Notes: generated from the letters alone by a model not told the origin. 64,000 nucleotides of DNA from Xanthostigma xanthostigma (GCA_963575645.1 OY754464.1:74188948-74252947), one strand, 5' to 3'. Positions 43,883-55,361 are shown, counted from the stretch's first letter. Translations and numbers: made by a program.

Positions 43883-45679
43883 ATGAAGATGTCAAAAATC
43901 GACATTGATATCGTGCCGGCTAAAAAAGTTATAAAGGTCAAAAGGTCACGAAAATCAGTTTTTTGCAAATATCTCGCGACTTATTGCTCGGAGGTCAATA
44001 GAGGTCATTATAAATATATTATCTTAGCAGGTGACTTCAATATTGATTTTTCAAATAAAACAGACAATAATTATAAAAGTATTTTAGAAATTGTGAACTC
44101 TTATAATTTTAACGTTTTGTTTGAAGATTACTCAAGAGTCACATTACAAACGGCTTCCTGTATAGATAATGTTTTAACAAACGTAGGAATTGCACATTGT
44201 AGCACAACAGTGCTAAGAGAAACTATGTCAGATCACTTCGGTCAGCTAGCTATATTTGATATTCCTTCAAACGAATCAATCACTAAAACATATTATATTC
44301 GCACTAGAAATTATAACAACGAAAATATTTGTTTATATCAACAATTATTGCTCCAAACGGACTGGATTCAATGCTTACTAATTAATGACTGTGAACTTGC
44401 TTTTTCGGAGTTCTTGTTTTTATTATCGAAATGCCACGATAAAGCGTTTCCCGAAACTCTTAGTTTGCCGAAAATTAAGAAAAATACCAACAAAAACAAA
44501 TGGATATCTCACGATCTTTACTTTATAAAAGAATCACTGCAACTTTTGAACGAAGCTTGTTTAGTGATTGATTCTAATGAACTCAGAATGTACAGAAAAA
44601 AATACCAAATCTTCTACAATAATGCTATCATACAAGCTAAGCAAAAATATTATGACAATCTTCTGTCGGAAGCATCTAACAAGTCAAGAGCAATATGGTC
44701 TCTTGTGAAAAATGAAACAAATAACTCAAACCCTAAGGAAATTACTAATATTTCCCCAGAGGTCTTCAACGACTATTTTGCCAGTGTGGGCCCTTCAATT
44801 GTTGATAAACTTCCCGACAGTAATATTGACGCCTTGACTCTTTTGAATAAAAATAAAATTAATTGCAATTCAAATTCTTTGTTTCTGAAACCGGTGGACG
44901 AAAACACAGTTTATAGGATTATTAATAATTTGAAAAATAGCTACAGTAGAGACGTTTACGGTTTTGATGTCCGTTCGATAAAACTCGCCAATCCTTATAT
45001 AGCCAACATATAAGCTATCCTTATTAACAACTGTTTAATAGAGGGCATATTTCCTGGCTGCCTGAAACTGGCTCGAGTCACTCCCATTTTAAAAAAAGGC
45101 ATCTGTAATGATCCTACAAATTATAGGCCCATTTCAATACTTCCGGTATTATCTAAAGTCCTCGAAATTATAATAAAAGATAATTTGGAAAATTTCTTCA
45201 ATAAATTAAAGCTGTTTTTTACTCATCAATACGGGTTTCGAAAAAACCATTCAACCTCTAAGGCATTAATTAAAGTCATAGAAGATATTTTAATGCACCA
45301 TAAAAATAAACGTAACGTTTCACTAACCTTATGTGACTTAAGTAAGGCGTTTGACAGTGTACAACACGATATTTTACTTAACAAACTTCATTATTATGGC
45401 TGCAGAGGTACGCCTCACGCATTACTTAAGTCGTATCTTACAGATAGGTATCAAAAAGTAGTTACAAACCAGGGTGAGTCACAGTACGCCAGAATAGAGT
45501 GCGGAGTTCCTCAAGGCTCTATCTTTCTCATGCCAATATTATTGATTCTTGTACTTTTCACTATGCTGATGATACAACATTTCTCAGTAATTACGAATAT
45601 CCTTTTCAGTTGCAAAAGCTGGCTCAGAATACCATCGAAATGGCCTCCATTTGGTTTACATCAAATAAACTCTTGTTAA
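43883..45679 (+). pseudogene. LINE ORF2: endonuclease end and reverse transcriptase N-half
   Basis: The frame opened at 43883 contains hAT-derived residues to about residue 40, then endonuclease motifs LAGDFNIDF (GDFN at 50-53), IDNVLTN (95-100) and SDH (116-118), which includes catalytic D/H of APE endonucleases. A TAA stop at 45011-45013 interrupts it. In the same frame follow VTPILKKG, NYRPISILPVLSKVLE, QYGFRKNHST, DLSKAFDSVQHDIL (RT motif A, catalytic D) and GVPQGS (motif B). After GVPQGS the frame runs into nonsense to 45679 because of a deletion. Confidence 0.9.
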
Positions 45680-46422
45680 ATAAGGATAAAACTCAACACT
45701 GTATTCTTCCGTACTGTGCGTCTAATATTACAAATTGTGTAAAGTTTCTTGGACTACTCATTGATAGCGATTTGAAATGGAAATCACACATTGACCAGTT
45801 ATGTCAAAAATTATCAAAACTCTTATATCTGTTAAGAAAAATCGCGGAATATGCATCCTTAGAGGTTACAAAAAACATATATTATGGTCTTTTCCAATCT
45901 AATATGAAATATGGAATTTTGCTTTGGGGTCATTCTCCTGATGCTGTAAGAGTGTTCCGACTTCAAAAACGAGCTTTGAGAATAATCACCAAAAGTAATC
46001 CAAGAGATTCTTGCAAACCTCTCTTTAAACAACACAAAATTTTAACATTACCATCACTTTTTGTCTACGAAAATTTGCTTTACGCTAAACAAAATTTTCC
46101 AAATTTTCAGTTAGTTGAGGAGGTACACTCTTACAACGTCAGGAACAGTACCAATATTCGCATTCCACTTTTCAAACGTAACAAGTTGACAAATGGGCCA
46201 AATTACTTGTCACTTAAATTATATAATCAGCTCTCAGTTACCATAAGAAACCTACCAATTAATCAATATTCAAAAGAAATCAAGCGTATATTAACAAATC
46301 AACCGCTGTATAATTACAAAGATTTTTCTTTTAATTAATGCATATGCTTTACTGACGATTTTGTAATTTGTTGTAAAACTTTTTCACAAATAAACTGTTC
46401 TATTCTATTCTATTCTATTCTA
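44010..46422 (+). mobile_element. LINE, Jockey/CR1 group, 5'-truncated, (TTCTA)n tail
   Basis: Order: end of an APE-type endonuclease, linker, reverse transcriptase, C-terminal domain, short 3' region, TTCTA repeats (46398-46422). A possible short target duplication tataaa is seen at both sides (about 44010 and 46420). It lies inside the hAT element 43644-47046, so it is younger. No RNase H domain. The 5' endonuclease half and ORF1 are missing. Confidence 0.9.
45546..46338 (+). pseudogene. LINE ORF2: reverse transcriptase C-half
   Basis: A second frame resumes with FHYADDTTFL (motif C), NKLLLNKDKTQ, VKFLGLLIDSDLKW, YYGLFQSNMKYGILLWGHS, VFRLQKRALRII, CKPLFKQHKILTLPSLFVYE, HSYNVRNSTNIRIP and ends at TAA 46336-46338. 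Between motif B and YADD the family normally has about 20 residues; here about 12 are lost, which accounts for the frame change. The same C-terminus is seen at 7.6-8.6 kb, 53.2-53.8 kb and, more distantly, 62.8-63.4 kb. Confidence 0.9.
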
Positions 46423-47054
46423 TAAAAATTGTTTGTCGTGAAATTATCTACAAAAAACGCCTCTTGCATTTTTCTGTAAAATTAACCGTTTTCGGAGTAG
46501 AACGCTGAGAAATATTAGTTGCAGTATCTCGAAAACAAATTATTGTTAAAGATTTACTTTTCGTGGTAATTACAATATTACTCCCATATCGAGCAATCAA
46601 TTTTTTATTGTTTTATCGTCTAGAACGTAATCCTTCATCACATCTTTTAACTCAGCCAATGTGAATCGACAATACTATATATTATATACACACTCTCACG
46701 AACTCATTTTTGAACTTAGACGTTGCGCGTTATCAACAAAACTGACGTAAAATCATCTTAGAAGAGCGTTATGTGACCTAAATTTATAAAAAAAAATCTT
46801 CTACAATAGCTCAAGATTGTTGGTTTTAAATGCATTTAAAAAAAAACTCAACTGTCCACAATATTGATTTATATTAGATATTCCGATCACTTTTTTGAGA
46901 AGATTATTGTTATACGATGCGGTGCAGACTGCACCGTGCAGTGCGGCCCGCCATACGCGATAATGTGTTTTGTCACGATTGGCCACCCCTAATATCTGAC
47001 CGCCCTAGGCCCGGGCCTACTGGGCCTTAGGGCAAATCTGCCACTGCTAATATG

Positions 47055-47240
47055 TTTTGTATTTATATCAAAAGAAAATTACATTCACTACTTTTTATTT
47101 TTAAATAACACACATAGTAGATTTACACATACCATGAGAGTACTAACAGAACTCACATATATTATTTTAAATACTAAATTGAAAATTTGACTAGTACTGG
47201 GGGCTTGTAACAGAGGAGCCATGAAAATGCCATATAAACA
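47055..47240. other. Short gene-less stretch
   Basis: No supported feature. Confidence 0.5.
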
Positions 47241-47832
47241 ACTAGCGGTCCCGTCCAGTATCACCCGGGTGTAAAAGAACTAATGGGGAAGGGAGGAACA
47301 TGACACACACATTCATCTTAGTTTACCGAGATGAACGTTGTGTCCAAATTTCATGATGATCGGAGTTACCGTTCAAAAGCTTTTGTCGATAAAGAGCAGT
47401 ATTTATACTTTTTTAAACTAATATTTTTTTTTAATTAATTAAATAAAATTAAAATAAATTTAAATGTCAGCCTTAAAAGAAAGCAATGTAGAAAATAAAA
47501 AAAAATAAAAATATTTTCGCCCAATGTGGGGCTTGAACCAAGGACTCTGATATTGACAATCGATTAAGCCATCCGACGTTGTGTACTCACAACGCTAATA
47601 TGAGTATATTTAGTTAGTGTATTTCACCCGAATAGAAGTTTATTTTTGAGATACATTTTGCAACATTTTTCATTAATGCTCCGCTCCTAATGGTCGTAGC
47701 GTGATATTATATAGCCTATAGCCTTCCTCGATAAATGGGCTATCCAACAAAAAAAAATTTTTTTTCAATTCGAACCAGTAGTTGCTGAGATAAGCGCGTT
47801 CAAACAAACAAACAAACAAACTTAGTATAGAT
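47241..47832 (+). mobile_element. Family S repeat, copy 4, interrupted
   Basis: Head actagcggtcccgtccagta and the full 3' end (ttcgaaccagtagttgctga, caaacaaacaaac, tagtatagat) are separated by about 250 foreign bases at 47389-47640, which contain the tRNA-like unit 47519-47582. Confidence 0.82.
47519..47582 (-). mobile_element. tRNA-Lys-like SINE head, reverse
   Basis: In reverse the 3' part ggttcaagccccacattggg matches the T arm and acceptor of tRNA-Lys (family form ggttcgagccccacgttggg). The 5' part (ggatggcttaatcgattgtc) departs from tRNA-Lys. Followed by an A/T-rich run. A SINE or pseudogene rather than a tRNA gene. Confidence 0.55.
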
Positions 47833-48384
47833 GACATCGCTACATGCTCGGATATTCTAAAAATCTAGTGACATGTTGTTTTATGCAAACTGTAGAAGAA
47901 ATATGTTTGCCGTATAATAATATCAGAGCTCTATTATTATATTCTTTAGAGTTTTCGTAAGAAACCATAAATATGTTTTATGTGTTTGCGGGAAGTTCGT
48001 TCCACATCGTATCCATTTTCCTTAACCGAAAACAACAAATTAAGAACAATTTTCATGAAAATGTATATACAAACTTACCATCTAGTATTCCCGGCGGCTT
48101 CTAACTTCTGACAAGGTCCATAATTAAAACGGAATGCTAATTAAACCCTTAAACAAAGCCCCGTTCATTGCGTTTCACTCGCTACCCAACAAATCTACAT
48201 ATAAACGCAATGCATTTAGGAAACGGCCTTGCATGGAACGTACTCCACTCGAAAATGTTCACCGTTTCTTATTGGACATATCTACAACGGTATTTGCTCT
48301 GTTCACTTTAAACGCGTCAAAGCTGAGTTTCGTTGATACAAATTGTCATTTCGCAAGAAATTGTTTCCAATTGTAGCTTTAAAA
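47833..48384. other. Gene-less stretch
   Basis: An 80-codon frame at 48134-48376 has no recognised motif. Confidence 0.45.
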
Positions 48385-48870
48385 AAAACGAGTGTGCTTT
48401 AGACCACACGACTGAAGTAAAACTTCTTCCTGCCATAATTTGTTATTATTCACCCGAAAACTCACAAAATATAAAGTTTAAAATGATTTTACAATTTTAT
48501 TCACTTTAAACTTAGAATATTTAATGTACTGAACAAGATATTAATTTATAAAATTGTTCAAGAACGAAATGAACAGTCTATAATGTAAGAAGAAAGAAAT
48601 ATAAACATAAAGATAATGAAAACAAAAGTAATACATTGCAGTTACTTAGCCCTCGTTGCATTTTAGCGTAAATCTTCATGAAATATTATTTAGCTCTGCA
48701 AGTTAAGTAGGTTTACAAAACTTTTTTCTGTCACCCGATAGCGCCATTGGCAAGTAAAGTATGTGTCATTCTATTGTTAGTACTGCTTATATTTTCGGCC
48801 ACCTGATGGCGCCACTAGCCAGTGAAGTATTTGTCATCTTCTTTCTATCTTTACTAATTTATATTGCCCT
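48385..48870 (-). mobile_element. Repeat family R3, copy 2
   Basis: Reverse of 19545-19960, with one clear ctagtggcgccatcaggtgg unit and one diverged unit. About 200 bp (48530-48725) are absent from the 19 kb copy. Confidence 0.75.
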
Positions 48871-48877
48871 CTCAGCT

Positions 48878-49540
48878 TCAGTTGTCGTTAGGTCTGTACG
48901 TATGTACGTACATTCGAGCTCTAGATGACGCAACTCTTGATGAATCGCTTTGGTTTATTCTGTAAAAACAACATTTTCAGATTGATTTAAGTTCTTAATA
49001 ACTCCTAATATTGTAACTAAAAATTTCGAACAACAGTTGTAAGTAGGTCTGTACGTGCGTACGTACATTCGAGCTCTACATGGCGCAACTCTTGACGAAT
49101 CGCTTTGGTTTATTCTATAAAAAACAACATTTTTAGATTGATTTGAGTTCTTAATAACTCTTAATATTGTAACTAAAATTCTCGAACAACAGTTGTAAGT
49201 AGGTCTGTACGTACGTACGTACATTCGAGCTCTACATGGCGCAACTCTTGACGAATCGCTTTGGTTTATTCTATAAAAAACAACATTTTTAGATTGATTT
49301 AGGTTGTTAATAACTCCTAGAGTCCTAACATTGTAACTAAAAATCTCGAACATCCGTTGTCAGTAGGTCTGTACGTACCTACGTACATCTGAGCTGTACA
49401 GGACGCATTTCTTGACGAACCGCTTTGGTTTTTTTCTATAAAACAGAAGCATTTTTAGATTGATTCGAGTTCATAATAACTCTTAATATTGTAACTAAAA
49501 TTCTCGAACATCAGTTGTCGATAGGTCTGTACGTTACGTA
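48878..49540 (+). repeat. Tandem array of ~155-bp units, four plus a partial
   Basis: Each unit has aggtctgtacgtacgtacgt, cattcgagctctacatg, cgcaactcttgacgaatcgc, tttggtttattctataaaa, acaacatttttagattgatt and cttaataactc. Starts are near 48880, 49034, 49190, 49356 and 49508. A frame of 132 codons on the minus strand is made wholly from two units. Confidence 0.9.
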
Positions 49541-50870
49541 TTTATTAGATATTACCAATCTCTTTTTGCAATAATTGTAAATAAATATTATAAATATATA
49601 ATTTTGTTTTTTATGCTCAATTCAATGTATCTCTGTTATGAGTCTCGCAGACTCACCTTATGTAAAAGTGTAAAATTTTAACCTTATGCATCCTAGGGTT
49701 AATAGTTTTAAGAGAATTAGACGCTGACCAAAGGTTTAAAAAAAGTTACAACAGACGGGTAGAACTGGTGCCTTTACTTTATTCATTGAACATTATTAAA
49801 TGATTCGTACTAATTCGAAAAAGCATAATACAACCCTGTCTTATCATCTTATGCGCATTTAGCATACTTTGTTAAGACAGACTTCGCAAACAAAAATCTG
49901 TTTTAATAAATATTTCTTAATCAATTTAACAATTAAGTATATAAAAACGAAGTTGCATGCCGCATATTTTTGACTACAGATTCTGAAATTTCATTAAAAA
50001 AACAAAAAGATGCGTGCGCCGTAGCCAGCTTCTGCAAATGCTTGTAATAGCGATAAGGGCCTTCTGCGAATTATTTGGGATGCATTTCCGATTCGTGTTA
50101 TCATTTCTTCGCGTGAGTTAACCGGGCTTTAATTAATTAAATAAATTTCGCAGAATTTTCCAATAACACAAAATATACGTTATCTATCACATCCGGGTGA
50201 AACTAATAAACTATTGAACTTGTAACATGTTCTACGGCGACGTTCAAAAAATTGTCCACCGTCGCAACCTGCAGGTAGCGTCGGTGGCCTGACTTCAAAA
50301 TTTCATTATTTTATATTTATTACCTATATAATGCAGATAACACGAATTATGAAAGATGTTTTAAATTTATTCATTTTGAGCTAATGGTAGTTTTTTGAAA
50401 TTATTATTGAAGTCAGTCGAAAATTGGCATTACAAGCAAATACATTCACCAAGTATTTAATCTATTTTTATATTCAATAGTGTATTTCATTTTTTTTAAC
50501 AAATATATTTTTACATTTGATTTCAAATTAATTCTATTTAATTTAATTATTATTGAAGAGTTCGTTCACTTAATTTTTTTTGTGTGTTTCCTGCGGTTAA
50601 TTCGGGCCCAAACTTTGCTTCCTCTATCCTATCATCCTTAGCCGCAAATCATGTTGTCCCGTTTTTTTTAATTTAATATCCCACAAAAAAAAATATATCT
50701 GTCCTCGCATCAAACTTAATAATTTTTTTTATCTATTTTATTACGATAATAAAATTCTAAAGTAAGTTTAGCTAAAAGTTAACACGACATTTATTTCCGG
50801 GTCCAGTACGATAACACTATGCACCCAAATTTTGAAATTTTTAAGTCATAGAAAACGCTAAATTTTGACG
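49541..50870. other. Gene-less stretch with one short palindrome
   Basis: Only the 32-bp palindrome at 50256-50287 stands out; the remainder is AT-rich with no coding signal. Confidence 0.5.
50256..50287. repeat. 32-bp GC-rich palindrome
   Basis: ccaccgtcgcaacctgcagg and the rest equal their own inverse at 28 of 32 bases (two mismatched pairs), with no loop, in otherwise AT-rich DNA. Confidence 0.8.
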
Positions 50871-50879
50871 TTCAAAAAA

Positions 50880-51861
50880 AAAAACTTTGCGGATTATTTA
50901 CAAATTTCCTCAAAAATACGTGAAAAAAATGGAACTACTTTTCGTCTTTCACTGTCATTTTTTGAATCTAACCAATCAAAAATCACAAATACACGTCATA
51001 GCAACTGGTGTAGAATTATTGTATAACTATCTCACTTTGAATGCAGCTTTCGATTATGTTATGGAAGCAGGGTCGTATTTAGATTCGCATACCTACCCGT
51101 TTATCGTTCACCCCGGAATTGTTTTTTTAAAAACTCAACATTTGCCCCTTCCCGTTTCACTGCGAGACAATTCGCATACCCCTTTATCGTTCACCCTAGA
51201 ATTACAATTCGCATACCCGTTTATCGTTCACCCCGGAATTGTTTTTTTAAAAACTCAACATTTGCCCCTTCCCGTTTCACTGCGAGACAATTCGCATACC
51301 CCTTTATCGTTCACCCCAGAATTACAATTCGCATACCCGTTTATCGTTCACCCCGGAATTGTTTTTTTAAAAACTCCACATTTGCCCCTTCCCGTTTCAC
51401 TGCGAGACAATTCGCATACCCCTTTATCAAAAAAAGCAGTGGTTGTCAATCTTCATGAAAATGTGAGTTTTAAATTTAAAATTCGTTTTATAAATTAAAA
51501 TTTCCAAATACGACTCTGCCCTGAACGTTCAATTGTATTTCATTCCAACCAATTGATATTTCTATCTTTGTTTATCATAGATACAGGTATATATAACTTT
51601 CTCTTTTCTTATCACTATATGAGACAAGATAGCGATTGCTATAGTAAATAATATACTCTGAATCAACTTACTATACCATATTTAATTTTTTTACATTAAT
51701 TTTTAAAAATTAATTTTCCGCACTTAAAACGACCAATAACGCTGTTATATGTTATATAAAACAATAATTGTGAATTTCCAGTGGATATTTTGCATAGCAA
51801 GTTATCGTACTCTTACCTTTATTTCCTGTTAGGCGGTACGAAGTTCGCCGGGTCAGCTAGT
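50880..51861 (+). mobile_element. Helitron-like element, family H2, copy 2, with canonical 3' end
   Basis: Ends ggcggtacgaagttcgccgg, gtcag, CTAGT before T (51857-51861), with the gcggta...cgaagttcgccg stem-forming segment expected just before a Helitron terminus. The reverse partner is 6305-6895. The 5' end was not fixed. The 203-codon frame 50887-51498 is made of the tandem units and is not a gene. Confidence 0.82.
51088..51430 (+). repeat. Three tandem 120-bp units inside Helitron H2
   Basis: The unit ttcgcatacccgtttatcgt ... ttcaccccggaattg ... tttgccccttcccgtttcac ... gcgagacaa recurs at 51088, 51208 and 51328 with few changes, indicating recent expansion. Confidence 0.93.
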
Positions 51862-52032
51862 TAACTAAATAAATTTTAAAACATTTAAACGGTTTCTCTC
51901 TTATTTTTGAGTTTTGATAAAAAAGTTATTTAAAATATTTGTTTGTCAATTTGATTTCTACACGCTGTTAATAAAGAAGAATTAACTTAGAAATCACCTT
52001 CTTATTACCCGTTTCTTTTGTTGTTTCATTTC

Positions 52033-52371
52033 TTACGGTCCCGCCCGGTTTCATCCGGGTGCAAAAAACGGATGGGGGGGGGCATGAGTACGCACATTCA
52101 TCTTAGTTTACCGAGATGAATGTTATGTCCAAATTTCATGATGATCGAAGTTACCGTTCAAAAGTTTTTGTGTTACATATTGAAACATTTTTCATTGATG
52201 CGCCGCTCCTATTGGTCGTAGCGTGATATTATATAGCCTATAGCCTTCCTCGATAAATGAGCTATCCAACATAAAAAAAATTTTTCAATTTGAACCAGTA
52301 GTTCCTGAGATTAGCGTGTTCAACCAGACAAACAAACAAACTCTTCAGCTTTATATATTATTAGTATAGAT
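52033..52371 (+). mobile_element. Family S repeat, copy 5
   Basis: Complete 3' end and a slightly damaged head (ttacggtcccgcccggtttc); contains ggatgggggggggcatgag. Confidence 0.83.
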
Positions 52372-52929
52372 ATATTATTTGCATTGGTGTATTTCCATTG
52401 TATAGACTATAGACACTTGATTGCCGAGTGTCAATCTCTCTCATATACATAAACGGAGCTCTACTGTATCGTTATTGTTTCTGTTATCTGAATTTAATGA
52501 CGCAATCCACTGAACGTTGCAAAAAGTTAATATTTTACTGTAGGTAGGTACTTGGTGCATATATAGCCAGAGATACAACTTAAACTATAAAATTGAAGTT
52601 ATATTGTATAGAGAAACTGTAAAATAGCTGTGAATGCTGTAATCCAAAAATGAATCTTTGATATATGCGCAAATAGAGTAGCTGTCTATAAAACTGAAAA
52701 CGAATAAAGCGTTGTGAAATATTTATAACGAAACGGCATATAAAACAGCTATAAATAGTAATGAACAATATATATGCTAAATATATAGATACAAAGTGTT
52801 AAATAAAATTGCAATATAAACAGGCCGTCATTTTGGAAAACAATTGTCAAATAGAAAATGTCTTGGATTACATGTCGTCCACAATAATCCACATCGAATA
52901 AGTAATTTCAAGAAGGTCTGAGTTCAAGA
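52372..52929. other. Gene-less stretch
   Basis: No supported feature. Confidence 0.5.
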
Positions 52930-53082
52930 ATAATTAAACCTACAGTTGACCCATGGCTTACATCTTGCCGTGCCTCCAGATGGGAGGAAGTGGTCCTTAC
53001 TCGGCTTCGCATCGGTCACTGTAGGTTGACTCATGGATTCTTGATGGCACGCGAGGAACCGCCATACTGTGATGCCTCTACT

Positions 53083-54204
53083 ACACACGTGGCCAGCACC
53101 ACCACTCAAATAACCAACCATCGTTATACAAGCAAACAGCAAAAATGAATTAAACAATTATCGACAAAATGCACAATCGGAAGCTTTGAAATTGGTCACT
53201 GCCAATAACCTCATAACTAATGACAATAAGACACAAAAAATTGAAATGTTTTCAAATCATAATAAAAATTGTAATCTAAAATTATTGGGACTTAATATAG
53301 ACACGCATTTGTCTTGGACATTGCATATAGATGAACTGGCTGCAAATCTCTCTAAAATAATATACTTAATAAGAAAGCTAAAAAATAATGTTTCACAGAA
53401 TATCCTCATGACTGCATATCATTCACTATTCCACTCTAAGATGTCTTACGGTATTGAACTATGGGCCAATGCCAGCTCTGCATCAAAAATATTTTTATTG
53501 CAAAAAAAAGTCATTCGAGTGATAACAGGTGCACAAAATAGAGAAACCTGCAGACCACTATTTAAACAATTAAAAGTTCTTACAGTATACTCCCAATATA
53601 TTTACAATTGCCTATTATATGTAAGAAACAACCTAAAAAAATTTGAAAAACAAAATATTATTCATCGACATGATACCAGACACAGGTCAAATCTGACAAT
53701 ACCGTTTCACAAATATAAAAAATCCACCAATGGTCCAAACTTTTATTGCATAAAATTCTACAATAAACTACCGGACACAATAAAAAGCTTGGAAATAGGA
53801 AAATACAAAAAACAGATAAAAAATCTATTAATATATTAATAAAACAGATACCTATCTATTCAATAGAAGAATTTTTGGAAAATGACATCATAGTGTAGTC
53901 TAAATCGATGTAACCTGACGCATTATACCACTGTATTGGTTTTTAATAAAGAGTTATTATTATTATTATTATTATAAATGCCTATCATCGCCGCGATGAT
54001 TGCCTAGCCCTCCACACAATCGTGCCGGTCCGATTGTGTGTACGGGCGCACGATGCTGGCCACGCATTCCTTTGATGTACCGACAATCAACCGATTACTG
54101 CCGATTACAGGCGATGATGTCCACGCACCGACGAATATGCCCTCTACACAATCGTGAGTGCCTGTAAGTGGCGGTGGTGGCCACGTGTGTAGTGGAGGCT
54201 TGAG
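53083..54204. mobile_element. TIR element interrupting the LINE, itself carrying a LINE
   Basis: gcctctactacacacgtggc at 53083 is inverted at 54180-54204 as ccacgtgtgtagtggaggc, and both extend into gcaccaccac / ggcggtggtgg. Subterminal ccacacaatcgtg repeats near 54010 and 54150 also have inverse partners (cgattgtgtgta). A 5'-truncated LINE fills 53180-53976. No TSD could be read with confidence; superfamily not assigned. Confidence 0.72.
53180..53976 (+). pseudogene. LINE reverse transcriptase C-terminus with (TTA)n tail
   Basis: An open frame of about 217 codons (53186-53839) reads NNDNKTQKIE-like text, LKLLGLNIDTHLSWTLHIDE, SKIIYLIRKLKNNVS, YHSLFHSKMSYGIELWAN, IFLLQKKVIRVITGA, CRPLFKQLKVLTVYSQYIYN, RHDTRHRSNLTIP and FYNKLPDTIKSLE. 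This is the region after the YADD box in Jockey/CR1-group LINEs. It is intact to its stop at 53837-53839 and followed by aataaa and TTA repeats (53953-53976). 5'-truncated, hence inactive. Confidence 0.9.
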
Positions 54205-54607
54205 ACGTGTGACACTCGAATCACCGTCTCACATATTTTAATTGAGTGTGTCCAGTTTAGGGACACACGACAGCAGATCGGATTGTCAAGTGATCTGTCT
54301 GTGATTTTAGGGAATGACCCGGAAAAGGTCGATCTGCTGTTTCGATTTTTAAAAGAGACCGGTCTTGATTGATTTCTTTGATTTTATTTATTTAAATTGT
54401 TTTTGTTTCTTGTCATTGTTTATTGTTAATTTTGATCTTTTATTCTGATATTTTGTATTATATAGACGCTGATGACCTTAGCTGGTGAGCGTCTATAATT
54501 CACAATCTCTCTCTCTCTCTCTTTCTCTCTCTGTGAGTTCAACAAGTTTTACATAATATTTGAAAAACAACCCGTTTTTTCGACAATACGCCAGCAGTTC
54601 CTATACT

Positions 54608-55290
54608 CAACCGATTGACGTAAAAAAAAAATTCCAGCCAATTGGGCGAAGGGACCATTCCAACTACAAAAATGACATTTGATATAGTATATTAAAGAAA
54701 ATAAAATTTATGATATCGCGTGAGTTGACGCTGGTAATGGCTAGTATTCAATATGATATTTGCTATTCGTTGCCATGGTTACCTACATAATATGTTCTGC
54801 GTCATGTAAAAATTAATCAAAGCATGCTTAACTAGTTTATTTCTGACAGATCTACAAAACAATAGAAAAGCTGATTTTTTTTATTTTCAAAATATTTCCA
54901 AAACTATAAAGCATAGAAATTTTTTTTTTACAAAACTTTCTTGAAACAAACCGTTATGAAAAGTATAACATTAATATCTAAAAACACCGTTATAGCAAAT
55001 ATTTCTTCTGCGCATGCGCCGCTTTTCCCCAAAAACAATAGGGCTCTTCATATTTGCATATCAAATATCCTCCCAAAATTTGGTTTCAATCCGTTCATCC
55101 GTTTGGCCTGTATCGTGTTCACAGACTAACAGACGCACAAAGTTTTTTCAAAAAATTGTTTTTTGGATTTGGAGAATCTCGAAACGAGAAGATATTGTAA
55201 AGTTTTGAAAAGTGAATTTTGACCTAAATTAGTACCATTCCTACTAGTGCATTGGAATGGTAATAATTGAAACTTTTTGTTCACAGTTTC
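54608..55290 (-). mobile_element. Repeat family A, copy 1 (inverted partner at 58520-59220)
   Basis: Shares with the partner, in reverse, the blocks accattccaac, catggttacctacataatat, catgcgccgctttt, aacaatagggctcttcatat, cccaaaatttggtttcaatc and gtgttcacagactaacagac. About 80-85% by eye. No conserved ORF. Confidence 0.82.
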
Positions 55291-55361
55291 GTCGTCACTG
55301 TAATCTTTTACCATTTCACAAGTCAAAAGAGAAGATTACCTGTTGGATGCATATAATGATT

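Larger units (their letters stand above)
43644..47046. mobile_element. hAT element, family 'cagtgscggattt', with LINE inserted
   Basis: Ends cagtggcggatttgc and its inverse gcaaatctgccactg, with subterminal gccgccctaggcccc at the left and ggcccgggcctactgggcct at the right. The flanks ttaatatg and ctaatatg differ by one of 8 bases, a slightly aged TSD. Without the LINE, the element is about 0.95 kb and has no transposase. Confidence 0.87.
52930..54535 (+). mobile_element. I/Jockey-group LINE 3' end, split by a TIR element
   Basis: Before the split, KPTVDPWLTSCRASRWEEVV, LTRLRIGHCRLTHGFLM and EEPPYCDA match the C-terminal cysteine-containing region of RNase-H-bearing insect LINEs. After it (from about 54205), ITVSHILIECVQFRDTRQQ, NDPEKVDLLFRFLKETGL and a stop near 54370 complete the match. 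A 3' region follows with gacgctgatgacc...tgagcgtctataattc (a small stem) and a TC repeat tail (54507-54535). The 5' part is missing. Confidence 0.83.

Noticed and set aside
48955..49353. 132-codon frame with an internal protein repeat
   Set aside because: Product of two units of a tandem DNA array; other units carry shifts.
50887..51498. 203-codon open frame with internal repeats, at first like a repetitive secreted protein
   Set aside because: The repeats are the 120-bp Helitron units; the frame stays open only because 120 is divisible by three, and the reverse copy at 6.4 kb has no equivalent frame.
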